Below are positions 10,427 to 27,635 of a stretch of DNA of 64,000 bases, one piece after another. Made by a program: the position numbers and the translations under genes. Each line of letters opens with the position of its first letter. Position 1 is the first letter of the stretch. The notes under the pieces are model-generated. The model made no database searches. It was not told where the DNA came from and saw nothing but the letters and a program-made list of their open reading frames with translations. This DNA comes from Diphasiastrum complanatum (taxonomy: Eukaryota > Streptophyta > Lycopodiopsida > Lycopodiales > Lycopodiaceae): positions 3,002,589 through 3,066,588 of the forward strand of contig CM055100.1 of the NCBI GenBank assembly GCA_029204225.1, written 5' to 3'.

Positions 10427-11974
10427 TTTACCCACTTGATCCTCTTGAGTCATTTGTCAAGAGCTCTGGATAGCTTGATGATCCACTCAAGGGGCTTAGT
10501 CTATACAAGTTTTTGAAATGATTTAAAGCCATTTGAGATTCAGATTGATAAATTGTAAAAATTTTTGGAGTTTTGACGACTTTTCTAAATAGTTCACCAT
10601 CTATTAAGGGGTTGGACAAATTGCAAGTAATAATTTGCGAGTTTAGTGAGTTTTTCATGTTTGTATTTTAAAACAGCCATCTTTAGAATTTCAATTGAGA
10701 AAAATGTGAACTCGATACAACAACAACGCAATTGAAATTATAACATCCAACAATGAAGACAATAGAATGTAGTCCACTTTTTTGATCTACATCAACCATA
10801 TTTCCATATGAAGATAATGGATGCATGTATCTATCCTCTATGTAACATGCATATTTAGTACATTTCAAAATATGAATGAAACATCATTCAATCAACATAT
10901 TTATAACGACAAGCAATATAGCAAACCTATTGTTTAGGGTTGGTTTATTGTTGACAAAATTTCATCCAGCTGTGTGGCATCCATAACCCTTGTTGCAGAT
11001 GCGCCAAACAATAATTTCTCGGAAATCAAATCCTTTGCCAAGTCTTTTGTATCTTTTTTTTTGTTTATGCATGTTGTTTTGAATTGCTTTTATCTTAACC
11101 AAGTCTCTTGCATTTTGCACGTTGGTGTATGGTTTCCCTCTCCAAATTCACGGTTGTGTATTTACAAATGAATTGCCATTCTAGTACATGTGTTGTTTTC
11201 TAGAATAAAATAGTATATCTTAGCTTAGCATTGTTTTACACAAAATGGTGGATGATTGCAATGGAGACACCTCATGCTATCAACATCATTTGGAACAGGC
11301 CTATTGGACACCTAGATTGCAACTTGCCAATGAAATGTTTACAAGTTTTTGTACCGAATGATACGAAATGGGAACATGTTTCATTCATACACTCGAACAC
11401 TGCCACATGTTGACAATCTCACCACCCTTGACAGACCTTGTGTTGTTGAAGTTGTATATCTCACCCAATTGTGACAATCATATGACCTTTGCATCCCTTC
11501 CATGCCTGTCAAATTTATGGAAGAAAATTGAATATTGCATTGCCATTGTACCTTTTTGGCATATCATCAATTGACTCAAGTTTTTTACAAATTTCTAACA
11601 TCTTTGCAACTTGTAGATGACTGGCAAATTGCAATACTAGATCGAAACCATGAGGATATGATGAGGTGTAAAACCCTCACTAAAAAAATATAAAAGTTTT
11701 TGGTCAAATACAAAAAGAGCTTAGAAAGAAACTTGATTCCTCTAGCACCATGTGAATATTTGTTGGTTACTCACAAACTCTATGATACTACAACCGGTAA
11801 AAAATTTGTTAGCCCTGGATGCGATTTTCCTTGAAGATCAATCTTTATTTAAAAAAAAAAAGGACAAGATTTCATATAGATCAATTATGAGTGTCTCCTT
11901 CCAAATTCTTATTTGTGGCACATGATGCATATTCATCATCACTAAATGAAATCAATGTGTACTCAATTCTTTGA
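10427..11974. other. unannotated AT-rich sequence
   Basis: No gene, RNA or mobile-element signature recognised. Short open frames at 10974-11171 and 11231-11574 match no family I know. Confidence 0.3.
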
Positions 11975-12130
11975 TCCATCTCCCTAGCTCTACTCGCCGA
12001 CAAGTAGAGCTAGGGAAAAAAAATTTGCCCTGCCAGCGAACTATTGGGGGCAACAAATCGCTGGCAAGGCAAATTCTTTTGCCATGCAACTCTCCTTGCC
12101 AGTGATCTGAGAGATTTTGCCCCTGCCCAT
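11975..12130. mobile_element. fold-back (palindromic) element, copy 1
   Basis: The centre reads CTAGCTCTACT...AGTAGAGCTAG around 11988-12015. An outer pair, TTTGCCCTGCCAGCGA and TCGCTGGCAAGGCAAA, follows. The same TTTGCCCT, CTCTACTC and GAGTAGAG blocks recur in copies at 13.35-13.66 and 14.56 kb, which is why I call it a small inverted-repeat element family. Confidence 0.6.
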
Positions 12131-13354
12131 GCTCGAGTTGCTATTGAGTGCCAAGATGTGGGGAAAAATGAGAAAGTTCATCAATGTGAAGGGACCCAAG
12201 TGCCTCAAAGATGACTAACTCCTTTTGCATCATAGTTAGTGAAGACGTCGAAATGCCACCATTTTTTTTCTTGTATGTTCTCAGTTTGGGACAAATTCAA
12301 AACCTCAAATATAATAAAGGAAGTCATTAGTAGCCCACTACTTAGTGGAGAATCGAAACCCCAGTTTTACACTTGTGGTTGTGAAACTAAGTTTGTGGTT
12401 CACTTATCAAATTAGTTAAGATGCATATTATTGCGAAGACAACATTATAAATGACAAGTTTGAAGGCAGACATGGAATAGAAAGTGGTATACAAGTCTAT
12501 GTCTTCAAGCTCTATGTGGTATACAATCCCACTCTGACAACTCAATGGGATTCAAGGACCCTCCTTGCCCAAGAGATAAGCCCAAGGACAAAATTCCAAT
12601 CAGGCAAGACTATAGCAACTAAAAGGTAGATGGAAGAAAAAAAAATTGACTTTGTACTTAAATTGTAATGTACACTAGTTACACTTAAAGCACATTGGGT
12701 TTACATGCATAATGGCCTTTATGCTAAAAAGCACATGAGTTTTATACAAATAAATGGCTTCTATGCAGAAATGCCCATGGGACTTTTATGTGTAAAGAGA
12801 AAATAAAGCAATCATGCCATCAAATGCCTTAAAAATTGTGTTTTCTTTCTTTCTTTTGAGCTAGCTTTACAAACCAATATAACTACCACAGAATTTCCCT
12901 GCATAATATCAATTAGCTATGAGATTCACTTTGATGTTCATAGGATACAAAAATAGCCACAGTCTCTTTTTTTCACTCTCTTCAATGGTATTATGCAAAG
13001 CCGAATGAAATTTGATGAAGGCTTATTAACTAGAGGAGCTCAAACTTTAAAATGAGATAGTGGACACTTTGGTAAAAGCTATCAAGGATAATTAGGCTTA
13101 GTTTTGAGAATCGGGTTTCTCTCAAACAAGTTCCAAGTCTGGTCTTCTTGTATGTGTTGACGATGTGGTATTCTTGAGGATCAGCAGCTTGTAGTATGAT
13201 TTTGCCATCATCCTCTGATTGAGCAACCTAGTTTTCAACTGCCCAATAGCTCTTTTTGCCTCCAGCCAGCGATATGCCAAGGTTGCCCTGCCAACTAGAA
13301 CTCAACGATCTTAAGGTTGCCCAAACAACTATAACCCAACAATCTACAACAATT
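12131..13354. other. unannotated AT-rich sequence
   Basis: Nothing recognised beyond degenerate GCCAACCA/CTGCCAAGG fragments near 13260-13320 that appear related to the adjacent fold-back family. Confidence 0.3.
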
Positions 13355-13660
13355 CATTGGTAGGACAATTTTTTTGCCCTTTTTTTTGCCATGCCAACCA
13401 ACAATCTGCCAAGGTTACCATGCCAACCAAAACTCAACGATCTCCCAAGGTTGCCTTGCCAGCTAGAAACCAACCATGTGTAACAATTTATTGGTAGGGC
13501 AAACAATATTTGCCTTGTAGCTCTACTCCCCGGTGAGTAGAGTTGCAGGGCAAATGTTTTTGCCCTACTAGCCAACAATGGGCCAGATTACAACGATCTG
13601 CAACAGTTCATTGGCAGGGCAAAAGAATTTGCCCTACAGCTCTACTCGGGAAACTTTTTT
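13355..13660. mobile_element. cluster of fold-back element copies
   Basis: Contains at least two copies of the family. One is at about 13484-13575 with TTGGTAGGGCAAAC, CTCTACTCCCCGGTGAGTAG and GGCAAATGTTTTTGCCCTAC. A partial copy at about 13600-13655 has TTGGCAGGGCAAAAGAATTT and CTCTACTCGG. Degenerate TTTTTTTGCC pieces precede them. Confidence 0.6.
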
Positions 13661-13739
13661 TTTGCCAATTGCAAAGCAAAGACCTGCTTAATCATTCAAT
13701 GGGTTTGAAGAAGCCACAACGTCATATAGAATCTTTTAC

Positions 13740-13815
13740 CCAATGGGGTTGGCTCAACTGGTTAGCTTGGCATCCAAAGTTTCTTTGGTCCCAGGTTCGA
13801 GCCTCCCCTTGGAAA
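13740..13815 (+). mobile_element. tRNA-derived SINE head
   Basis: Contains an RNA polymerase III A box, TGGCTCAACTGG (13750-13761), and a B box, GGTTCGAGCCT (13794-13804), at tRNA-like spacing, flanked by GGGGT and CTCCCC. The rest does not fold into a good tRNA as far as I can see by eye, so a SINE head is more likely than a functional tRNA gene. No poly(A) tail or target duplication was identified. Confidence 0.6.
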
Positions 13816-14558
13816 CCAAGAAGCATATAGAATCTTTTGGATTGGCGAAAAACAAAACAATACAACTACTTGACTAGGCGATGTCTTTCGTCCAAGGCAA
13901 ATTCATTCAAACTTTCAAGCCGTTGCCAATTGGTTTGTGACTTAAATTTGCTATATCTTTTAGATCTGAAAATTGCTTGTGCTTTAGCTACCACAATTTG
14001 TTTTTCAATAGGAAGTGGGCTATATCGTGGAGCTACAATGTGCCTTCGAGAAAACCTACAATCTACCTTTGAGAAAACAACAACCCAGACACTCCTTGAT
14101 GTTTTAAGAATATAGCATTCTTCGGCCAGCCTTTACCATTTCGGAGTTTTCTACCATTTTTGGTGGTTTTTTTCCTTAGAGGAACCTGTAGAATAAGCAA
14201 GGGTCGAATATTGTGGACCAAGAAAGTGCTTCAAAAGAGCAAAATTTGATCGATAAGAAATGATCAATTTGACAAGTACTCAATAGCCGCTAAGCTACAT
14301 AGCGCTTTGGTTAGTTTATGTCCTAGAAGCTAGTAAGAAAGAGGTCTAACTGCAAAAAATAGGCAGGTTGCACGGTGACCTGTTGAGCTTCCTTGAATGG
14401 TTTATCATAGTTTCTGGGCATGAAAAAAACACCTTTTTGAGTGTGGCTCCATATGATATATTTAGATCATACTGGCGCAAGTGCTTTTTCTACATCTTTG
14501 GAATAAAATATCGTTAAAAAAGAAAATCAAATTAGAAAAAAAGCTGCCTAAACTTAGA

Positions 14559-14645
14559 ACGTTGGCAGGGTAAAAACTTTTTTGCCCCCAACTCTACTCG
14601 CTAGTGAGTAGAGCTGGGGGCGAAAAAGTTTTTGCCCTACCAACG
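14559..14645. mobile_element. near-perfect 87-bp palindrome, fold-back family copy
   Basis: The left arm ACGTTGGCAGGG...TTTTTTGCCCCC mirrors the right arm GGGGGCGAAAAAGTTTTTGCCC...CCAACG around the centre CTCTACTCGCTAGTGAGTAG. Only a few mismatches separate the arms, making this the best-preserved copy. Confidence 0.75.
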
Positions 14646-16658
14646 ATCTATTGGTTCTATGAGGTGGTTCAATTTTACATAAAAACTACATTGGATTGGG
14701 CTATGGACTCTATCTTCTTTGCATGCTTGTTAATTTTAAAGCATTTGATCCTCGTTTGCATAAAAAATGAGTTTGTTATGTGATATGAATCTACAATTTG
14801 TATTGTTAGATTATCCAATGCTATTCAAGTGTTAAGTTCAGTATGGCATCGTCGACTCAATTTAATTTTGTATTTTGATAGGTCATGTATAGTCGATTGG
14901 ACTTGATCAATGATCCATCGCACTATTTCATTTATTTTTAATACTGGTCGTGTTAAAAAAAAAAAAACCGCACCTGCGTAAAGTTATTTTGGCCAAGTAA
15001 CTTACCCTAGCACTTGCATTAGGACCATGGCAAATCCATGTCGTATTGATTCCTACGAGTGCAGCGATCCCTTGCACAAATCCATGTGTCTTAAGGGCGC
15101 TTAGGTTATCAATACTTGTACTTTTGGTTTCAGCATTTATTGGTGGGAACAAGAATCAGAAATCGTAAAGTGCGTAGCCATAACTTTTGAAGAATAAATG
15201 AGATATTAGACTGCAATAGTCATAAACGAAAATGTTTTTCCTATTCCTAGTCTTACTGCCGATCGTCTTTGTTTTACTACTCTTTGTGTAACTTCGTCAA
15301 CTCATTGTGAACCAATACCCCAAACAAGGTTTTGCAACACTACCCTGAATAGACGTCGCGAGTGAATCCTATGAGGAAGCCATTACGAGAGATGTTTCCT
15401 TCAAATAGTGATAGTGAGCGAGTTCGATTCTAGTTTTCGTCATAATGGTAATAGCAACACAAGCAATGCCAATCAGCATCTAAATTTGGAGTAATACATT
15501 TGCCCATAACTTAGTAAAGAATTTTGTGAACACGTATAACCTATCATTTGATCTCTTTATGAAGATACTTGTCATACACATACATGTATGAGAGTGTATT
15601 TCGTCTCTGAAAAATGGACTTTGGAATGTGATGTTGTAGTCTAGCAACCACTGTAAAGAAAGAGACACATAACCTTGCATATCATTGTTCTTGTTCTACT
15701 TATCATTTTCCATACTTAAAGAGATCATTGGGCTCACAAACAGTAAGCAATAGGGCATTGTTTATCAGCGATGGATCATCATATACATAAAACAACCATT
15801 TTACTAAGCATTTATGAATGTTCCATCGTTGTCCTTTCAGCGATGGAGGTGCAATGCTTGCTATCAGTGGATGCTTGACAAAAAAGTACTCATTCAATCC
15901 TTCTGTGAGACAGTCTGCACTGTCCCAACGAGTATCTTAATGCTCCAACGAATAGCAAAGTAGCTTTTGCAATCATATGTGTAGAGAATGCGCTGCTAGC
16001 ACACTTCCACAGTGTGTGTCATTCACTCAAAAACTTAGTTTTTTCCTTAAAAGCATAAAGCTATGTATGCAAGCGGAAGTAATCAATGCTTTGAGGGCAA
16101 TGAATCACCATTTACAACCTATATCCATTTGCCAATGCATACAAAAAGTGAAACCAAATGAGAGTGGTGGTGGATCACGATCCAGCGCCTTCCATAAAGC
16201 ATAAATTATGACCCAAATAATCTCATAAACAAGCATCCTTCCTGTATGTAATCAAGAGTAACACATCTACAAGGAATGAAGTAAGATATCTTACCATTTT
16301 CGTGTGATAATGCCGAATGGTTGACCATAGATGGGCACTACTGTGCATGAGCCAGCATGACGAAGAGGAAGAGGAGCAGAAAGCAAAAAAGTGATACAAG
16401 TATGAGAGTGGCGCCCTCCTTTATGTTATTTCTCTTCCTCTTCCACGTGAAAGCTTGGTGGAAGTGGTAAGCGATCTCATCTGTAGGATGCGCTAGGGTG
16501 CATCATGACCATTGAAACTGGAGGTAAAGCTCATAAAGGATTTTTCGAATTTAAAACCAAGCCAATATTTTGGCGTACAAACCATATAGTCTTAGATGAC
16601 TTAGTAACCAGCTAACATAAAATGAAAATAGACCAACGAGGCATAATCGGCTAACAAT
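14646..16658. other. unannotated AT-rich sequence
   Basis: No gene recognised. It holds CAGCGATGGA (15764-15773) and a CCATCGTTGTCC...CAGCGATGGAGG pair (about 15822-15848), related to the hairpin array at 24.67-25.18 kb. Confidence 0.3.
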
Positions 16659-17285
<627 letters not shown>

Positions 17286-18979
17286 ATAGTTTTAGTGGCG
17301 ACTCTCTACTTGTTTTCTATCAAGCTGCTAAACTAGATCTTGTTTTCTGATGACTAGTTTCTTATAGATTGTTTAACAAGCATACAATCAACCTTGTGGA
17401 TCATTCAAAGATCCATTTATGGTCCTAAGTACTGTACTTTTCACATAATGCACTCAGGATGGCTCCAAATTGGTGAAATATCTAATGCAGCGTTATTGAC
17501 TACCTCGGCCTTAAAATGGTTCAGTGAGACATTCGATCCATTTTTTGCCGTGATCCAGCACTCACCTTGTCTTCATATTATTCTACAGTCCACAAAAATT
17601 CATTGCTATTATTTTGGTACTCTGCATGTTCTAAGGGAACTTGTCCTTGCAAAGTACCATTAGAAAAAATACGAGTCTGACAAGAACTCTATAAGTTATG
17701 CCATATGGGAGAGATAAAATAACAAAAAATATTGAAATAACATTTTTGAAACTTATTTATGCATTTGTTTGCACAACTTTCAATCGAAATGAATCTAACT
17801 TATTATAATCACATCAAAAGTGATTGATTTTTAATCATAATTGAATGTGAGCCTTGAAACATTGAGATGTTTTTTTTTTTCAATGTTTGAAAGTAGTCAA
17901 AAATCAGCATTTACATAGTAGTAAAAGTGAGAAATTCAAAAAGTCGTAACACTTCCAAGATATGGCTACCACCACCTCCAAAGATGGACATTTGTTTGCC
18001 ACCATCTCCATCACTAGAGATGAACATATGTTTGCTGCCATTTCTAAACAGATCAAATCCATATGTTTAGATCAGTTTTTTTAATATATTTGATCTTATT
18101 TCACATTATGAAACTAATATGTTATTGGCACTGTACTATTTATTGTTAATTTTTCAGAAATGACTAAGCTTTATTATTTTCATGTGGATCTTCCACCATA
18201 GTATATCCGCTTAGGACAAGGAACTCAAAAGAATCAAGTTATCAACTTATGATATGATCTATTACTGGAAAAGAAAAGCTAAAGTTTACGGTCATCATAA
18301 TTTTCATTTAACACCTCAATTAGTAATTTATATATTTCATGGAAAAAGTGGCCTTTTAGGTTATTGTGAAAATTTGAAAAAAATATTGTAATGCACATTT
18401 AATGCAAAAAATATATTTTTTAGAAGAAAAATCAAAGAAAATATCAAAGGAGTATCTTGAAAAACATATAAAATTACAAAATTGTTTGGAAGAAAATGAG
18501 GTCCTCATTGAATGTTGCATACTGGCAAAAATGCACAAATCAATTTCTTGCATAACAAATTATTAAATCCAATGTAATAGTCTTGAAGGGCAATTACAAA
18601 TCTCCTATGCACCAACAACAATTGGAAATAACAAACCTTCGCTCTAGCTTTATGAAAGCAATCGAAATATTTTAAAGTTCAAGGCAAATGTAGTAGTGAT
18701 AATGAATTTGGCCCTTCTTACTTCTATGACTTTATAGTTACAGTACCATTGCGATAGCTCCTCATTAAAATAGAATTAGATAGGAATTCTACCAAAAGCT
18801 CCTCATTAAAAATGGAAATAGGTAGGAATTCTAACATTCCTTTGAATAAGCTAGACACACTTTTATTTGTAATGCATTATTTTGTTTATTTCATAGTTTT
18901 CTTAAAAAAATTGTTCCACTTGTTTGGTGGCATGTTCAAGCTTTATTGTTATAGCTAATGAAGACCATTGTGAGTCCTC
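17286..18979. other. unannotated AT-rich sequence
   Basis: No recognisable gene or element; the open frame at 17394-17663 (+) resembles nothing I know. A short direct repeat AGCTCCTCATTAAAA...TAGATAGGAATTCTA occurs twice near 18755-18835. Confidence 0.3.
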
Positions 18980-19171
18980 AATCATTCCCTCAAAAATGAC
19001 ATCCTAATATTCCCTCAATAATGAAATTCATTATTGAGGGAATATTAGGATGTCATTTTCCTTTCAAATGGCTTTGGTGTCATTTGAAAGGAAAACAAAC
19101 AATCACATTATACTAAAGAATGAGTCTCATTATCGAGGGAATATTAGGATGTCATTTTCGAGGGAACGATT
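18980..19171. mobile_element. fold-back MITE with about 45-bp inverted repeats
   Basis: The left arm (18980-19024) has CCTAATATTCCCTC. The right arm (about 19127-19171) has GAGGGAATATTAGGATGTCA and is its reverse complement with few changes. A third copy of the arm lies inside at about 19026-19060, making an immediate palindrome with the left arm. A further small inverted pair, CTTTCAAATG/CATTTGAAAG, fills the middle. Confidence 0.75.
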
Positions 19172-19307
19172 CTTGTTAAATTGATGGAAGGTTGTGTGAT
19201 TATAGTCTTTCTTGAACATCTAGGTCCTTTTGTTTTATATGTCATGACATTGCTCTGAGGCATTGTTGAACTCGTCATGATTGTTTTACTTGAGCATTTG
19301 GTGGGGT

Positions 19308-24668
<5,361 letters not shown>

Positions 24669-25181
24669 ATCCATCGCTGGATAGAAGATGATACTTATGT
24701 AAAAAGTATCAAAAAAGATAGTAAGAGTTTTTAGTCCATCGTTGGGTAGTAAGCCATTAATAGTCATAAACTATTAGAGAATGAAGAGCAAATGTGTCCA
24801 TCGCTGGACAATAGGATGTTTTATGTGCAAAATATGGTAAGCAAACAAATGTCAAAAGAGGTCATATTGTCCATCGCTGGACGACACACCTCATCACTCA
24901 TTATTCAATCATATATATTAAGATAAAGAGCCAACTGTCCATCGCTGCCAACCTTTGCATAAAAAAGTAGTCATCATACAAGTATTGAAGGAGCCCCTCC
25001 ATCGCTGTCTATCAAAGCATAAAAGAGTATCTTTTTAGTTGGGAAGGTGGCCATCAGACCATCGCTATCACCTGATCTCATGAATGGTTGCAAAATGAGA
25101 GAAATTGTCCATCGCTGCCTATTGAGGCAGGATGGACGTGTTTACATACTCAAAGAGTGCCAGTGTTGTCCATCGCTGGAC
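24669..25181 (+). repeat. regularly spaced hairpin-motif array (GTCCATCGCTGGAC)
   Basis: About nine copies of a motif whose full form is GTCCATCGCTGGAC, able to form a GTCCA/TGGAC stem with a TCGC loop. They start near 24669, 24734, 24796, 24869, 24937, 24997, 25057, 25107 and 25168, a spacing of 50-73 bases. Four copies keep both stem arms; the others keep mainly CCATCGCTG. Spacers share weak similarity (GCATAAAAnAGTA, TCATACAAGTA), so this is best read as a decayed minisatellite with a selected or recently shared core. Confidence 0.8.
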
Positions 25182-25516
25182 TTCCATATTTCTAAACATA
25201 CGAAAGCTCCTTTACACTTTTGTGTGATGAGCAAACATAAACAATAGTTGAAGGTTATCAAAGCACCATCATTGCAAGAGTAGAGCGTTAAGAGAGCAAT
25301 GCAAAAGAGAGAAAGATGCTTACCGTATGATATGTGAGAAATGCAAAAAGGTTATCTATGTTAGATGTAGGGGTCTTACATTTTTCTATGTCAAGCATCT
25401 TGGTGTAGAATGATGCTAGGGTCAAATTTGGCATAGATGGCAAATTGATAAATTCCACATGTAATGCCACTATTGAGCCAAAGTAGTGTAGGAGGTGAAA
25501 CTCGAGCTAAATAGGT
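25182..25516. other. unannotated sequence
   Basis: Nothing recognised apart from a weak tenth motif, ACCATCATTGC, near 25264. Confidence 0.3.
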
Positions 25517-25929
25517 TGTTGACAAGTGTTTTGATTTAGTGTGATGAAGTTCAAAGTGGTCCAATAGGATTTAGAGGTGGAACCATCAATGGTCCGATAG
25601 GATTTTAGATAATGCTTGAGAATGGTCCAACATAATCAAGAGGTGGATGGATCAATGGTCCAATAGGATTAAGAGGTTGCAAATGTGAGGTCCAATCATG
25701 TTTGAGCTTGGATTAGCTCGTGGATCTACTAGTATCATTGTACCACTCATTCTATGCTAAATTATTTGGAGATCAAGAGAGATTTTGGATCTAAGTGTTT
25801 TCTAGCATTCTCTCTCTACCCGAGAGCTATTGGTAGGATTCTCTCTCTACACAAGACTAGATTGAGATCCACACACCTTAGGATATCTAGATCACATGTA
25901 GTGGGCACTCCACACATGTGAACTTATCA
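25517..25929 (+). mobile_element. copia LTR (5' or solo)
   Basis: Ends TTATCA immediately before a perfect copia primer-binding site. The probable start is TGTTGACAAG. It contains three reiterated GGTCCAATAGGATT-like blocks (25558-25680) and two CTCTCTCTAC blocks near the 3' end. The start is less certain than the end. Confidence 0.6.
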
Positions 25930-25942
25930 TGGTATCAGATCC
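25930..25942 (+). promoter_or_regulatory. copia primer-binding site
   Basis: TGGTATCAGATCC matches the initiator-Met tRNA site of plant copia elements and sits directly after the LTR terminus. No gag follows; Helitron sequence lies downstream, so the element is truncated. Confidence 0.75.
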
Positions 25943-26179
25943 TACCTTTGGTTACCATACATTTTCATCCATTAGTATGAAAATTTTCTACCAATATCGA
26001 GCTAGAAATTGTCAAGATCTATTTTCCTAGCTATCTTGTTCAATTTTGGATCAAAAGAGATCAATAGGGCATTGATTGGGTCTGACCTAGTAAGGTACAA
26101 AATAGTTTTTGGAATCACTTGAGTTGTTTTTTAATATGTTATAAGCATCCATTAGTATTTGTAATTCATAGGGGAGGGG

Positions 26180-27396
26180 TTATAAATGTTTTTCATAGTT
26201 AGTTCCTTTTAATCCATGGCGTGCTTTGTGATAGTTGATGGTTTGACAGTGAGAAAAAACTACGATGTTTAAGATTGTTGTGTCTTTTATTGTCATTCCT
26301 TGGGATTTGTGAGCTGTCATGGCATATGCTAGAGTGAGAGGAAATGTTGACTTGTAGTAGATATGCATATTGTATCTTTTGCAAAATTTGACCTAGTCTA
26401 AGAATGTGTTTATTCATATTTTCAATTCACAATTTTATTGACTTGATTTCCACTATATGTTCTTTGAAAATTAGCTCCATAATTGTTCTTATAGCTCATT
26501 TACAGTTCCTTTAGTAATATCCATGCTAGAAAGTAACATCACGTTTGCACCAATGACTAATTTTGTTATTTGGTGGAATTTTTCTTCCATCAACCAACTT
26601 TGCATTTCGGGCACGTGTGATGCATTACTTTTTATTGTACTTGTGATTATTGTACTTGTGATTAATTGGGGGGGGGGGGGGGGGGGTGATATAGTTTTTC
26701 TAGTGCATATTCATTGAATTTTATAACATCTTCACGATGTGTACAGATTATTGAAATATTGTCATCTATGTCTCTCGGTTATTATTCTATCATAAAATAC
26801 ATTATGTATTTCATTCATTGTTGGTTTTCTAATTCAGATGATGTTCAAAAATTCTATATACATAGGATCTTCAGAATGTCTCACTGAATATGTCAAATTG
26901 AAATGCATTGCAATTTTTCAATATGGAGAAGAACATATATGGCATGGCCAACAAAAGGGTTCTTGTCTATGCTGACATATTGCACGGTAGTTGTGCATGG
27001 TCTCCAACTAGTAATAGAATGAGATTTTTGAAAGGGTTATTTTGAGAATTGTTTTTCACTTGATTGATTTGATGCACAACCAACTGCAAATTGTGGGATG
27101 TCATCATCGACATCTCATCAATTCTGATAAGTTTTGCATCGATCTATTAATTTATAGCGAAAGTCAGTAGGACTTAAATTTTGGACATAAAGATTCTTTA
27201 TAGGAATGGAGAATAGATTGTGCACAGTCATAGCAGTTTTGCTAAGTCTGGTTGTTGTAGCTCGAGTTGGTGCTAATAGCAACACATTTCTCTCCATGCA
27301 ACCAAATTTGTATGCTAGATATTTTATAAGCATTGTTTTTCCGCTACCAAGAGTTCCTGATATGACGAAGATTTTGGATGTTTGTATTGTTAACAT
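26180..27396 (-). pseudogene. PIF1-type helicase relic, probably from a Helitron
   Basis: In minus-strand order the pieces are: Walker A in VISGTLGSGKTMLIKYLAYKF, then APTRATTTRLSKTAMTVHNL (about 27200-27396); a helicase motif LLLVGDHAQLPC near 26983-27010; and the C-terminal motif FPLTLAYAMTAHKSQGMTI (about 26270-26345). These are the ordered motifs of the PIF1 helicase domain, which in plants at this copy number usually belongs to Helitron Rep-helicase proteins. Stops and frameshifts separate them and no Rep domain is visible, so it is a relic. A cellular PIF1 pseudogene cannot be excluded without the Rep part or Helitron ends. Confidence 0.75.
26668..26686 (+). repeat. poly(G) run
   Basis: Nineteen G in a row, inside the helicase relic region. 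It could be error-prone in assembly. Confidence 0.9.
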
Positions 27397-27635
27397 GTTA
27401 TGTACATGTGTTTGTGCTGTGTCAATGTGTTTGTGCTTTGCTTCGTCGTTCCACTCACTTGAATCTGGTGGGTCTTAAGCTTAACAACATCAAAATAGCT
27501 GTAATCCATGCTGCAAAAGAAGAAGGCTCTAATCACAAGTCAGGACAAAATCCTGATCTTTGTCCTCTCATGAAGAAGCAAGGATCCTACTTCACCATAT
27601 CCATGTATGACGTAGAATCAAATTCATGAGGGCAG

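Noticed and set aside
13740-13815. Functional tRNA gene
   Set aside because: A and B boxes are present, but the acceptor and anticodon stems do not pair convincingly by eye.
24669-25181. CRISPR array
   Set aside because: The spacing is CRISPR-like, but the repeat is only 9-14 bases, imperfect, and the spacers resemble one another; the surrounding sequence is plant nuclear DNA with no cas genes.
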